DNA of 64,000 nt from Capillidium heterosporum (lineage: Eukaryota > Entomophthoromycota > Entomophthoromycetes > Entomophthorales > Capillidiaceae), in assembly GCA_016630905.1 (NCBI GenBank), contig WBMQ01000005.1:124001-188000 (forward strand). Direction: 5' to 3'. A program made the translations under genes and the position numbers. The notes beneath the pieces were generated by a model. That model was not told the DNA's origin and ran no database searches. It worked only from the letters and a program-made list of their open reading frames with translations. Shown here piece by piece: positions 22,184 to 33,663 of this stretch (positions within the stretch are counted from its first letter, which is position 1; each line of letters starts with the position of its first letter).

Positions 22184-24699
22184 ATGCCAGGAAATAGCGG
22201 CAGCATTCAGAATAGGAGGGTATTTGTCCACTGGGGCATTTTACAAAACGAAACGAAACGAAATTTGGGACAGTTTATTTACACGAATATGGTGGAGGTT
22301 GACGAAGTTAAGGAGAAGCTACTGAAGCACGGGGCAAAGACCAACGAGAGGAAAAAGAAAGGCAACAAGAAGGATAAGCTTAAGAAGTCCAGCTCGAACA
22401 AGGAGGAGACCAAGACTTTATTATCTGAAGAACCTGAAGCAAACTCAACAACTGAGCAAGAGGAGGATGGGGGAGGTTGGAGGGATGAAGCTACGTTGCT
22501 AGATGATGAAGTTATTGCTGAAACTAAAGTTTTAGGTGATGGTGATGAAGTTGAAATTCAGTCTACTAGCACTATACAGCCCACGACAACCGAAGCAAAA
22601 GCAACCCAAGCAACTATCCAAGTAGATGGCGAACCACCAGCCGTAACTAAGGCAAAGTCTCCAAGCTCTTCAGCTTCACCTCCAAAACCAAGATCCAGCG
22701 GTGCCCCAATAGCCCTGAAAACTTCCCAACCGACAACGCAGATTTCCATTGACAAAGTACAAACCAATTCGGATAACGTAAGCTCAGTACCTAAAGGCCA
22801 GCCTATGGGGCTACCCGACGAGTTCGACATAACTTTGGACCAAGCAGCAAGGACGGGGAACTTGGTAGCTTTAGAATATCTGTTGGACAAGGACAAGGAC
22901 CTAGTCAATACAACCGATGCAAATGGAGTATCAGCTCTACATTGGACTGCAATTAACAACAAGTTGGAAGCTAGCAAGTTTTTGTTGGAGCGTGGTGCTA
23001 TTATCGACATGCAGGGTGGGGATTTAATGGCAACACCACTGCACTGGGCTGCACGCCAAGGCCTCTTTGACATGGTTGTATTTTTGGTGGAGCGCGGGGC
23101 CGACCCCACCTTGATCGACAATCAAGGCTTCAATATCTTGCACCTCAGCATACACAGTTTCCAGATGTTCAACTGCATCTACGCCTTGAGTTTGGGGTTG
23201 GACGTGGATGGTCTAGATGGGCAGCAGCATACGGCTTTGATGTGGGCCTGCTACCAGAACTTCTATCAGGCCGTACCTATGCTGGTCGAATTGAGTTCAA
23301 ATTTGAATTTACAAGATGTCAACGGATTCACTGCCCTACACTGGGCTACCCTGAAAGGCAGTAGGGATGCGTTAATGACACTGCTGCAAAAAGGAGCCGA
23401 CCCCAGTCTGGTAGATAAGAATGGGCAGACTATCATCGACGTCGCTACCAACCACCACTGCTTGGAGTTAGTAAATGAAGTCTTGAGGTTGAATGGATAC
23501 GATCCAGCGACTTTGCAGCAGAAGACCAAATTTATCAAGATACATACTGCCAAATTAGGCTTACTGCTAGCTTCTGCCGCCATAACTTTGGCTGGATACT
23601 ACACCTTGATGCAGCTACCTTGGATGATGGCTATCTGCGCCCTCATCATGTTGGGCTATGCTGGCAACTACTTTTTGATCCAACCACTCTTACATTGGAC
23701 ACGACCCAACCTAACTCTGGCCGAATCAACGGCGCATGTCGGTATATTCACGGCAAGTATAGCCTTGGTTTTAAATGCATTTTTCGCCACCGACCTAGCT
23801 TCGGCAAGTTTCAAGGCGTACCCACTTACTACCTTCATATTTAGCTGTACCTTTGCTGCCACCATCTACCTGTACTACTTGGTAACCTTGGCTGACCCCG
23901 GCTACCTAAGTAAATCTAGCTCGTTACCCAACCAATATCAAGTAAGTTTTGGATTTAACATATTATTAAGATTTAATTTCAGGCTATAAAGCAGCTGATT
24001 ACTAAGAACATGTTCAACAACCGGTTCTTCTGCACAACATGCTTAGCTCCCCGCCCACTACGCTCCAAGCATTGTAGGTTCTGTCATCGGTGCGTTGCCA
24101 AGTTCGACCATCACTGCCCCTGGAACCACAACTGTGTTGGCGCTGCCAACCACCGTACTTTCCTCACTTTTGTCTTGTCGTTGACTGCTGCCATCGTCAT
24201 GTTCATATACCTAGGATTCAACTACCTTTCTGACCTTGACCTGGCTTATGTACCCCAGAACATCCCCTGTTTCTTAGGAGACACCATCTGTGCAAGGTTC
24301 CAATTCTACCCTGGCATCACCTATGCCCTACTGTGGGCTGCGTTACAATCGACCTGGCTGGGTTTGGTTTCAGTCTATCAGATATATTTGGTGAGTACTG
24401 CTAGCACTACCAACGAGAATGTCAACCACGACAGGTATCACTACCGGTCTAGCAACTCCAACCAGGCAAGCAGTTCCGCTGGCAGTCGGTTGCGCAATTT
24501 ATTTGGAAGGAGTACCGGCAATAGGTTGGGGGCTCGCAACGTCAAGACAAATCCTTTTGACCGTGGAGTTATCAACAACTGCGTCGAGTTCTGGAACGAT
24601 GGCTACGGTCCAAGTTACTGGATGAATTTGATGGAGGTCGAGGAAAGTACTTCCATTGCCATCCCAGCTGGTAGGATGGATGGTAGTAGTATGGTCTAA
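22184..24699 (+). CDS. AKR1: Ankyrin-repeat palmitoyltransferase (Akr1 type)
   Basis: Golgi/endosomal protein S-acyltransferase. Exons 22184-23941 and 23983-24699 give 824 residues. The N-terminal third is low-complexity and charged. About six ankyrin repeats follow (for example GVSALHWTAINN, ATPLHWAARQG, FTALHWATLKG), then hydrophobic spans, the zinc-binding Cys-rich domain split from the rest by the intron (FCTTCLAPRPLRSKHCRFCHRC), the catalytic DHHC at residues 628-631, and more membrane spans. It has DHHC, where budding-yeast Akr1 has DHYC. Start: ATG at 22184 taken as the first in frame. An ATG near 22290 (MVEVDEV) is an alternative, since the intervening sequence is not obviously conserved. 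Confidence 0.9.
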
Positions 24700-25526
24700 A
24701 TTTTTAGGTTCTAGTAAAATTAATTTAGTTTTTACATGTTTAAATTTTAGAACTAGATCTATTGGGCTTTGTTTTCTTATGTCGTATTGTTAGCTTTCAA
24801 TAGTAAGCAACGTATATTTACTATCAAAACATCTGGGAACGACGCAAATGATATAGTGGAAAGTCTTAATATATATACTATCCCATATAGCAGCCAGATA
24901 TTTGCATATATATTGAAAGTAGAATTGCTATAAACTTAAAGTTATGTTGTCCTAGATAACTATCCTTACTGAACAAACTATGGCTTCAATAACCAACTTT
25001 AAAAAGAATGCTTTACTCAAATATAATATACCAGTATTTGTTCTTGTATACTTATATTAAATTCAAGGCATTAAGCATAGCATATTACTCTGGTTAGCAT
25101 TATCTTGGAATGTTTTGTATATTTAGTTTGAAAAAATCCTAAAATGATGCTGAACAGAACAGTACTGGACTAGATTCCGAAAGCTTGTGCTTTACGAGTC
25201 CTGCTCATAAACCGATGCTATTCCTGCAGGCCCAATCGAATTTACGTTAGAAAATGCTACTCTGTTCTGAAAAGGTGTACAATTTCCTACAATTTCATTC
25301 GTAAAAGAATCACTGCTTTCCAAGACAGTAGTGTATAACTTTAAGATATCAATGAACCAGTTTATGCATTATCATAGAAAATCGACCAAGGCTTTTCGAG
25401 CCAACTCTTCTAAAATAGCACCTCCAAGCGTAAGCAATATAGCAAGAATATCGACATGTAGCGCAGGTAAACACGTACATCCTTATAAAAGGCAAGGCTC
25501 CTTTGGCCTACACTTTGTAATGAGAT
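24700..25526. other. Spacer upstream of oxygenase gene 1
   Basis: AT-rich. A 60-codon open frame at about 25350-25537 overlaps the oxygenase start and shows no recognisable features; it is probably leader sequence. Confidence 0.5.
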
Positions 25527-26763
25527 ATGGAAGATAGACTACCTATAATCGACCTAGAAAACTGCAAAGGCAGCTTCAACAACGACTTGGAAACCATCGA
25601 TAAAGAGGTTGTCGAAAAGTTATGGTGCGCTGCTTCAACTTATGGTATTTATTTTACTTACATTCCCATTAACTTTTATTTTTATTTTTACTAGGCTTCT
25701 TCTATGTAAAGAACCACAACATCCCCTCGTCGCTTATCAACAATATGTTCAGCTTAAGTCGAGAGTTTTTCAACTGCAGCCTTGAAGAGAAAAGCCAATT
25801 TGAAGTCGAAGCCAACATTGGGTACTCTGGTCTAGGTAGTGAGAGGTACGTTTTAACCTTATGCACTAGCACTAAACATTCATACTATTTTAGATTATCT
25901 GACCAACACAAAGTTGATTTAAAGGAATTTTTCAATCTACCTATCGACTGGGACTTATCCGACAATCTTATCAAACTACCCAAAGTATTGAAAGATAAAG
26001 TCGACTTACTAGCTAGCTTCAAAAAGGTAACTAGGAACAATACATTTTATCAAATCTAAAAATTATAGCAATGTCACAATCTCACTATTGCACTTTTACG
26101 ACTGCTAGCCCTAGCTCTAAACTTAGACCTAAATTACTTTGACGAAGCCCACGATACTTCCAAGGACTCGGGCTCTATAATGCGTCTATTACACTACCCA
26201 ACTCCGCCCAAAGACGTCGATTTGGAAACTACTATTCGAGCTGGAAGGTAACTTTTTCAATAGAATCCCCATTTACCATTTCATTTAATAGCCACTCTGA
26301 CTACGGCTCCTTAACTTTACTTTTCCATCCCTTTCAAAGTCAAGAATTCCAATCTGGTCTCCAAGTCCTCAAGACTGATATTTCCAACCCTCATCCCAAC
26401 AGCAAAAAGGAAGAAGAGTGGATTGAAGTAGCATCCAAACCCCACCACATAATCGTCAACATCGCAGACTTATTAAGCATGTGGACTGAAGGTAGGTTCA
26501 GATCAGCTATTCACCGAGTAGTTATGCCAACTGACGCTTTCCCAATCATCAAGTCAGAACCCAGGTACTCCATAACTTACTTTCAAAACCCCCAATCCCA
26601 TTTCAAGCTTTTTCCTACGCCTAGTGATAGGCTTCCTCCCTTCAAAGCGAAAGAAGGAAAGGATGATCAACTGGTAGCTAGCTTCGGACCTTCCGAATTT
26701 ACTTATGGGGAAACGAGTCGCACCTATTTGAGACGTAGAATCGAGGCTACCTACGACGTATGA
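25527..26763 (+). CDS. 2-oxoglutarate/Fe(II) oxygenase, copy 1
   Basis: Isopenicillin-N-synthase-like dioxygenase. Exons 25527-25644, 25695-25845, 25894-26026, 26069-26247 and 26292-26763 give 350 residues. The N-terminal part (LPIIDL, GFFYVKNH, GYSGLGSER) is typical. Iron ligands are H195 and D197 (HSD) and H268 (AIHRV); R285 and S287 (RYS) bind 2-oxoglutarate. The substrate is unknown. An intact paralogue at 50179-51411 has exons 1-4 of identical length (118, 151, 133 and 179 nt). Both genes sit next to a copy of the same membrane-protein gene, forming an inverted segmental duplication. Confidence 0.9.
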
Positions 26764-27599
26764 ACATGTGCTGGTAGACTTTTTGGAGAAGATTGGAGAG
26801 TATTTTTCAGTATCAGGTATTGTTGTACCTGTTGTCATTTATAGTAAACCATTCAAGCAATCCTTGCAGGTATATTGTATAGCTTATTTTATCACATTTA
26901 TGCTTTATTGTTGATACTTGATGTTGTTTATCTCCAACCTGTTTGAAACAGATCCTTTTCAGAGCTGCCAAGCTATTAAAATCAAGCAAATCCATACCTC
27001 TCATGTTATTAAAGCATTATGATGTAGTAATTGAGGTTAGATATGGAACTACCATGAGCTTTTACTTGCATATTTCAACAAGAATTGCTGAGCAAAGAAC
27101 TACCCGTAAATATTCGCAGCTAGTAGTTATTCCATTCCCGCTTGCTTGTCCTACCTGTACCACAAATGGTTAGTTAGATAGTATCCTAAACAAATTTGTC
27201 AAACTATAGACCACACCTAACAGACTTTTTAAACTAAAAGGGATGTCCATTATCAAGGGATTGACTGTACAGTAACTGAACTACACATTCTACACCTTTT
27301 GGAACCAATTTTGACAAGCGAATCAGATTCGATACTACTCTATTCAGGGAAGCTGTATAATATGTTTTAAACTATTCTTATAAAAAGCTTTACAGCTTTC
27401 CTGAACAAAGTAGTATATATCTACTGGTTTACTCAATTACATCTGTAAAAGTACTTTTATTTATTGGATCTGATCCATTGAAGAGGTAATCTGTGTGAAA
27501 TTGCAAAGCAAAAAGGCTTGGCATCCCGGCTCCACTCCATTTTGCCAAGCCTGTGTAGACAATATAAACTGACACTTGGAAGCAACATTTCTAAAGTAA
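26764..27599. other. Spacer, oxygenase 1 to membrane protein
   Basis: 836 bp, similar in length to the mirrored interval (859 bp at 49320-50178) but with little visible sequence identity except close to the membrane-protein start codon. Contains a strong inverted repeat at 27332-27416. Confidence 0.5.
27332..27416. repeat. 26-bp inverted repeat with 33-nt loop
   Basis: Left arm 27332-27357 (ATACTACTCTATTCAGGG...) matches the reverse complement of 27391-27416 at 23 of 26 positions. It could be a small MITE-like element or a cruciform/hairpin. I did not see the same unit elsewhere in the window. Confidence 0.6.
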
Positions 27600-29057
27600 A
27601 TGGATTCTTTAACAAAAAATATTGAAGCCGAAGCCAAAGTAGGCTTGTTAACTGGTAATAAATCCCCATATGGTTTTCTAATGAATGAACTAGAAGGACC
27701 TACAGTACCTAAAGTACAAACAGGTCGGTTGAGTATCCTCAAGAAGATACTCCTGGGAATCAGTGTCTTAGTCCCCGTCCTCTTCGTAGCCTACCTCTGT
27801 TTAATTATAAGCTTGAAGCCAAACACCTATCAACTTCAAAACTTTCCCGATTTTGGCTTTTTGCACTGCGATGCTAACATCCCTTTCCGCTCCTTGCAAA
27901 CGTTCGAGTTCGATCCCAAGGCCCAGCCACGCTTCCAGTTTTATGGCTTTTCGGAGTACAAGGTAGTTTACCTTTCTAATATTTTAACTAACAGATGTGG
28001 CTAGTATACCAAAGTAGAGTTTGCCACTCACAACGACTCATCTAATGTAAAAGTTCTCTACGATATCAAAGCTTCTGATCAGTACACTTTGGACAACATC
28101 AAGGTATATGCCAAATCAGGCTATGCCTACGAGTTCAACATTGACGCACCACGATCCTGGTTTTTCTACCGCCATTGTATTCAACTGAAGTTGACTTTGA
28201 GCTTCCCCGAAGGTTTGGATTACTTTGAGGATATTAGCCTATACGTTCACAAGGGTGATGACTTTGTGTTCGACAGTAAGGTGACCTTCAACAGGGTTAA
28301 CTTATTCAATGACGAGACGTTGGTAGTGAAAGGTGTCAAAGCCAACTATATCTACGCAAGCGCCAGCTCCTACGTAAGTGTCTATGATGCCCAAGTCAAT
28401 AACGGCAGGCTAAGCGCCTATCGTGGACAAGTTGTTGCTAGCAACTTAAAGCGCTTCCAGTTTACGCACAATACTACAAAGGGGGTGTACAATCCAACCC
28501 ACAATCGCATACTAGCACTCTATGGGATGAAGCATATTATAATAGAAAACGTTGAGGTAGAAAACTTGGACGTCCAAACCGATGGATTTGTCTTGAGTAA
28601 AGGCATCGATGCCAAGTTCGTCACCATCAATTCTAAGGATTGGGTTTACGTCAATGCTTCATCGATCCATAATCTCGAAGTTACCAACATGGGTAACTTA
28701 GTCAATGTCAATGTCAGCAATACCAATTACATTTCCATTTACAACAAGGGGAAAGTCCAAGTTAAAGTCAACTCACTTGGCGATTTATCAAACTACAGGT
28801 CGATCAACAAAGTACATTCGCAAGATATCGGTAGTGAAAAGCAGAAATTTATCACCCATATGAACCAAGGTTGCTTTTTTGAAGTTTCCAGCTTGAACAA
28901 AGATGCTACATTGTTGCTACCAAGCACCTACCAAGGGACTTTCCAAGTTCTTGCATCGAAAAGTGGAAGAGCTGATGTCACCGCTAATTCTAAGCAGGAT
29001 AGCCTTCACATTGACGTTTCGGAGAACAACGTAAAGAAAGGGTACTTTGGGACTTAA
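27600..29057 (+). CDS. Type II membrane protein with beta-rich ectodomain
   Basis: Function not recognised. Exons 27600-27962 and 28005-29057 (42-nt intron, GTAGTT...GGCTAG) give 471 residues. A cytosolic tail of about 45 residues precedes one hydrophobic segment (KKILLGISVLVPVLFVAYL) with basic residues on the N-side, so the large C-terminal part should be outside or lumenal. That part is rich in short Val/Asn/Ser strands (for example NVNVSNTNYISIYN, SSYVSVYD), suggesting a beta-helix or adhesin-like fold. The end differs from its paralogue: a one-base insertion around 29052 creates an early stop, and a frame continuing about 25 codons further is still recognisable downstream. The mirrored copy at 47822-49319 is dead. 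Confidence 0.75.
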
Positions 29058-30195
29058 TAAGGTACTCATTAACAGAGTCAAAGTTCAAAGTACTGGATGT
29101 CATGCGACTGCTAACATGAGCTTTGAGTAAATTAGGTAATCTCCATCTCTATTATTAAAGTGTGATTATCAATACCTTATATAGCGTACTCTATTTGGTT
29201 TAAATTGATGTATACTTTAAAATATTCAAAGATTAATCATAGCAATGTAAAATGCATTCAATTTTAAAAAATATTCCCTAAATAAACAGGGCTATCTATA
29301 AGTCATAGCATACAAAGTTTATGATAGAATGAAAAAACTAGTTTACTTTTTCAAACCAAAATTCAATTACTTATGCTACTATTCTTTGAGAATTTCATTC
29401 TTAGTCGGTATGGCATTTCAAAGACAGATAGGGTGTTCTTATAGTTGGAGAGATCATTACGCCATCGTTAGTAGGTTTCTTGATATAAGATTGAAATAAG
29501 TCAAAGTTCAGTAGTAACTTAGTGACACTGTTGTTTGCATGCATGTGTTGGTGTAAGGTAATTGAGATAACGACGTCTACTAACTTCAAAATTTACATTC
29601 GAGATTATTAATTCACTACATTTGCTAAATATCGTCAATTGAGTAGTTGAATAGGCTATATGAGGTTGGAACCAGGTAAGTATTTAAAACTTGTTGAGCT
29701 AGCATACTACTTGTCTCCATTTCCCAGCCTACATAGCGGAATTGTTGGTGTAGGGTCTATCTCTTTAATACCCATATATCTTTGAAAGATAGACTCGTAG
29801 CTCACTTGAGTTTTACCAAGAAATGTTCATAACTGCAAGCCAAGAAAGTTGTACAGTGCTTTTACCAAAAAGCTATCAAAATCACGTTGCCATCGAGGCC
29901 TTCTTTAGAATTCTGTGCCGAAATTGGTTTCAACATTTTTAGCAATGCTTATTAAACTATCAAAGCAAGCCTGATAGAATAAGTTCCAAGCCATCAGTCC
30001 AATAAAACAAATTGTAAATTTAGTTATTAGGCAAGTAATTTGGAAGCAGCTTCCCCCAGCCCACGGAACATCTTTACCAAACCTTGACTTTAGCATCAGC
30101 TTCATCATCAATTTCGATTGTGAACACGCTATCACTCAAAAATACCACTTTAGCTCTTAAACCGTCTTACAAATTCAAGTTCTAATTGATAAAAG
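29058..30195. other. Spacer with possible relic of the membrane-protein family
   Basis: To about 29135 the sequence is still nearly identical to the mirrored copy. Around 29820-29910 a plus-strand frame gives MFITASQ...TVLLPKSYQ, similar to the KFIT...TLLLPSTYQ region of the neighbouring membrane protein, so an old partial copy may lie here. Otherwise no gene seen. Confidence 0.35.
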
Positions 30196-31919
30196 ATGGC
30201 ACCAAGTTCAAACCAAAGTACCCCATTCAAGTGGGTAGCGACATCCTGGAAGCAACTTGCCCTACTGTTACTCCTAATCAGCCCATGCTTTGCCAACTAT
30301 GAGCCCTTGGTAATTTTTTAAGTTTTCAATTTATATTTACCCTCTTGAACTAGAACAAGGATGAGATGCGCTGTGCCGGTATGTACGCCAAAGATGTCTT
30401 CCCCAAGCTGAAACAAGCCAACGTAAAATTAAATCTGAGAGGTATAGTACCCGACATTTCCAAGTACGAATCAGCCAATGTCAAAACCCACTTGGCGGTA
30501 GCATTTATGGACTTTAAGGATTTCGACCACCTTGGTGTTCCAGCCACAAACAACTTGCTGGTAAATATTCTTTTAATATATTGTAGATGGATTTTATTAT
30601 GAACTAACCCATTTTGCTGCTACTAGGGTGAACGAAGCTATCTCTGTTACAACGAAAACATTGAAAATGGAACCTGTCCTAAAGACAAACTAGGCCACTA
30701 CCATGTCGTCAACCCCAAAGACAGTCCCGACTTCACGTTGCAGACCCACTTTTTAGATATAAGCCCTGATAATAAGTTTGAAGTCGAAGCCAACTACCTT
30801 GTCAACAAGACCGGATACATATGCGTAACTGCCGATTTAGTAACTATCGACAAAAGCGGAAGACTTTTGGAAGAGGACGGTCCAGTCATATCTTTCGTCG
30901 GTACTATAGAATGGATCAACCCTTACGGTCTACTTCCTGCGGCCGACCACCCTAAACTTACTTTCTACGGTGCCATGTCCCTCATTTACTTAGTCGTTGG
31001 TATCGTTTGGATGGTTGGTTGCTTCAAGTACTGGCAGGACATTCTGCCGGTGCAGAATTACATGTCAGGTGTGTTTTTGTTCCTCATAATTGGTATGGCG
31101 GCCAACTACGGATATTTGGACAACTACAACCACACTGGAATAAGCAGCTACCCCTTTTTAGCCTTTGTTGTCATCTTGGACGCTGGGCGCAACTCGCTGT
31201 GCTTCTTCATCCTGCTCATTGTAAGTTTAGGTTACAGCGTCGTGAAGCCGACTTTGGGATCCACCATGCGCAAGTGTCAGCTTTTGACCCTCATCCATTT
31301 CATCTGTGGTTGTCTGTATGGTGCTGGTGCCATGTTGACAAACCCGGAGCGAGCTGGAATTTGGATCCTCCTCTTTATTTTACCTTTATCTTTCACTATG
31401 ACTACCTTCTACGTCTGGATCATGCAAGGTATGGCTGCCACCATATCTCTCTTGGAGCAACGCAAGCAATACGTCAAGTTGACCATGTACCGCCATTTGC
31501 GTTATGTCATACTAGGTTCCATCGCCATCCTACTACTATTTTTCATCTTCAACTCTTTCTTCTTCCACAACTACTCGGACAACGCTTTCATCAATGACCA
31601 GTGGCAAACTCGATGGTTCCTTGTTGATGGTTGGTTATCACTATTATTCTTCGCCATCTTTTCGGGCATCCTTTACATCTGGCGCCCCACTGAGAACAAT
31701 CAGAAGTACGGTTTGCAGGAGTTGGCCCAGGATGAAGCTACCGCTGATGCCTTGGATTTAGAAGCTCGCATGCCCGCTTCAGCTGAACTTGGCTCGGGTG
31801 CCGCTGGAGATGGGGATCTTGGTGACAAGGGATTACCTAGTCACCTTGATGGTGGTGTCAATATATTCGATATTGGCGGTGATGATGACGATGACAAGCC
31901 CAATACTTCTCGTCATTAA
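30196..31919 (+). CDS. PTM1: PTM1-type lung-7TM membrane protein
   Basis: Member of the lung seven-transmembrane (GOST) family, Golgi/endosome proteins with a lumenal GOLD-like domain. Exons 30196-30309, 30354 or 30360-30560, and 30627-31919. Signal peptide (LALLLLLISPCFA), Cys-containing ectodomain, then seven hydrophobic spans beginning at MSLIYLVVGIVWM, including the conserved FYGAMSL...W region and VILDAGRN. The acidic cytosolic tail has a run of Asp residues. Two in-frame acceptors for the first intron (after 30353 or after 30359) differ by two codons. Total about 535 residues, the usual size. Confidence 0.9.
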
Positions 31920-32886
31920 GAACTTGAGCCTAATCCTTTTATTTGGAGTACTTTAGCTTTAAAATATTAAAATTCGGTGTTTAAGGTCAAGCAATAAATA
32001 GTCACCTAATGATTTTTGCTGGATATAAGATTCTATGAATCTTGTATATATATGTGAAAATAAACTATTCTATAGTTTAATAAATCTTGATTTGGTTAAT
32101 CATACTGGTCCAAGGGTAAAAATAAACGAATACAGTTATATCTCCAGTAATTATATTTTGCAATCAGGTTGTCCTGAAGTTACTGTACCTTTATAACTAG
32201 AACTATTCTCTATAGAAACAATATACCCTAGATAGTATCGAATACATTTTACTAATCTATACTTTTAACTCATCCATACTTGCTTTGATAGCTATAGATT
32301 GTATGGCGATATTTGTAGACTTTCAATTAAAAGAACTAACTGTCGTCCATTTATAATAATTTTTATCTATGATAGCTAAAGAATTCGAATACTTTAGTGA
32401 TATATAGTTTAAAAATCACCTAATTCATTCTCTTTATTATTACTTTTTATTCACGTAAAGATGTAACCAACTACAGTACAGCCAATGTAACCTACAAGAA
32501 CCTAAAGTTTCTCATGATGGACATATCTTTAAATTTAAGGATGAATTACCACTTGAAAGTTATGAACTAATTTATTACTATATCCATCCCCTTGAATAGT
32601 TTGATTACCATGCTTTCGATTGGAGAAATCGACCCATTTAAGCAGGATGAAAATTATATCTTGTAGGCAATCTAACAGTATAGTTATAGAGAAAACTAGT
32701 ATACATATAAAGCTAAATGTATATATTAATATAAGTATAGCTAATACATGGCCTCTAACTCATGATCTCTAATTCCATATTACCCTTCTCCCAGCAATAC
32801 AACAAAATGATATATCTATGCAACGATACTGAACATTTATTTGGTAAAAAAGATTAGTGAAATTGACATAGCTTCTATAGCCCAAG
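31920..32886. other. Convergent spacer, PTM1 and PRELI gene
   Basis: AT-rich 0.97 kb between two 3' ends. Frequent stops; nothing recognised. Confidence 0.6.
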
Positions 32887-33663
32887 CTACTGGGTCTGAG
32901 TCTGCCGCGGATAGATGTTATTTAAGATATAAGACATGCCCAGTCGGCTCTATAGAAAACACTATATTAACAAAAATAAAATGCAAGAAAAAGCGTACCT
33001 TTGCCGTATTCTTTTCAAAGTTGCTCAAGCCGAACTTCTCAACAGTCGTTGAGAAGCCCCATCCAAACCTGGATACGATACGAGCTTCCGTCTTTACTGA
33101 GGTCCTGTAAGTAGATAAAGATACATTAAATATATGTTTGATTAGAAATATATACCAATCGGAATTTTTAGTATGTGTTCTATAAGTTTGAGTCTCCTCG
33201 ACTTGCATAACTCGGGTATGGTTGAGGTTCTTGGTTTTGGAAACTAAAGTCTGCTTCATTGGGTCGACAATAGTATCTTCGATTATAAAAGCTTCGGGCG
33301 TCTTAATAAACTAAGTGTGGAATAAGTATAGAATAAGAAAGTAAGGAGTAAGTATAATGTTGTTAAGTAGTAGATTTTACATTCTCGCCCCATTTAGGCA
33401 ACTTGCCCTTTTTTAAAATAATACGCTTGGTGTGTAAGTTGCCATCACTGTCGACGTACCTGTCGATAACGTCGCTACCTAATACATGGCTGGCAAAGGG
33501 ATTGGGGTATCTTAACCAAAACGCTCTTGAAACGGTTGTCCAGTCGTACCTACAAAGTTTACAAAATTAAATCGTTGCTCTAGGTTGATTGTGGGCGATC
33601 TTGAAGTCGCTATCAAAGGTAGACTTACTCGAAGGTATGGGTATGTTGAAATATTTTGACCAT
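32887..33663 (-). CDS. PRELI/MSF1 (Ups-type) lipid transfer protein
   Basis: Mitochondrial intermembrane-space phospholipid transfer protein, normally paired with Mdm35/TRIAP1. Five short exons join in frame: 33663-33629, 33549-33381, 33310-33156, 33104-32999 and 32949-32887 (175 residues, the usual size). Diagnostic features: start MVKIFQHTHTFEYDWTTV, RYPNPFASHVLGSDVIDR, LPKWGE, a VDP turn, NLNHTRVMQVEE, a TSVKTEA strand and the C-terminal KSRLGM helix. Two codons (for Glu and Trp) are built across splice junctions. I cannot decide between Ups1, Ups2 and Ups3. Confidence 0.92.

Noticed and set aside
22558-23121. 187-codon open frame antisense to the AKR1-type gene
   Set aside because: Opposite the low-complexity and ankyrin region; no features of its own.
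25331-25537. Plus-strand frame just before oxygenase 1
   Set aside because: Overlaps the oxygenase start in another frame, has no recognisable content and is not matched at the mirrored copy.
27963-28004. In-frame TAG (28002-28004) as a nonsense mutation in the live membrane-protein gene
   Set aside because: The stop falls at the 3' end of a 42-nt GT-AG intron whose removal keeps the frame; the dead copy lacks both splice sites.
32841-33110. 89-codon plus-strand frame
   Set aside because: Antisense to PRELI exons 4-5, whose splice structure and conserved motifs are convincing.
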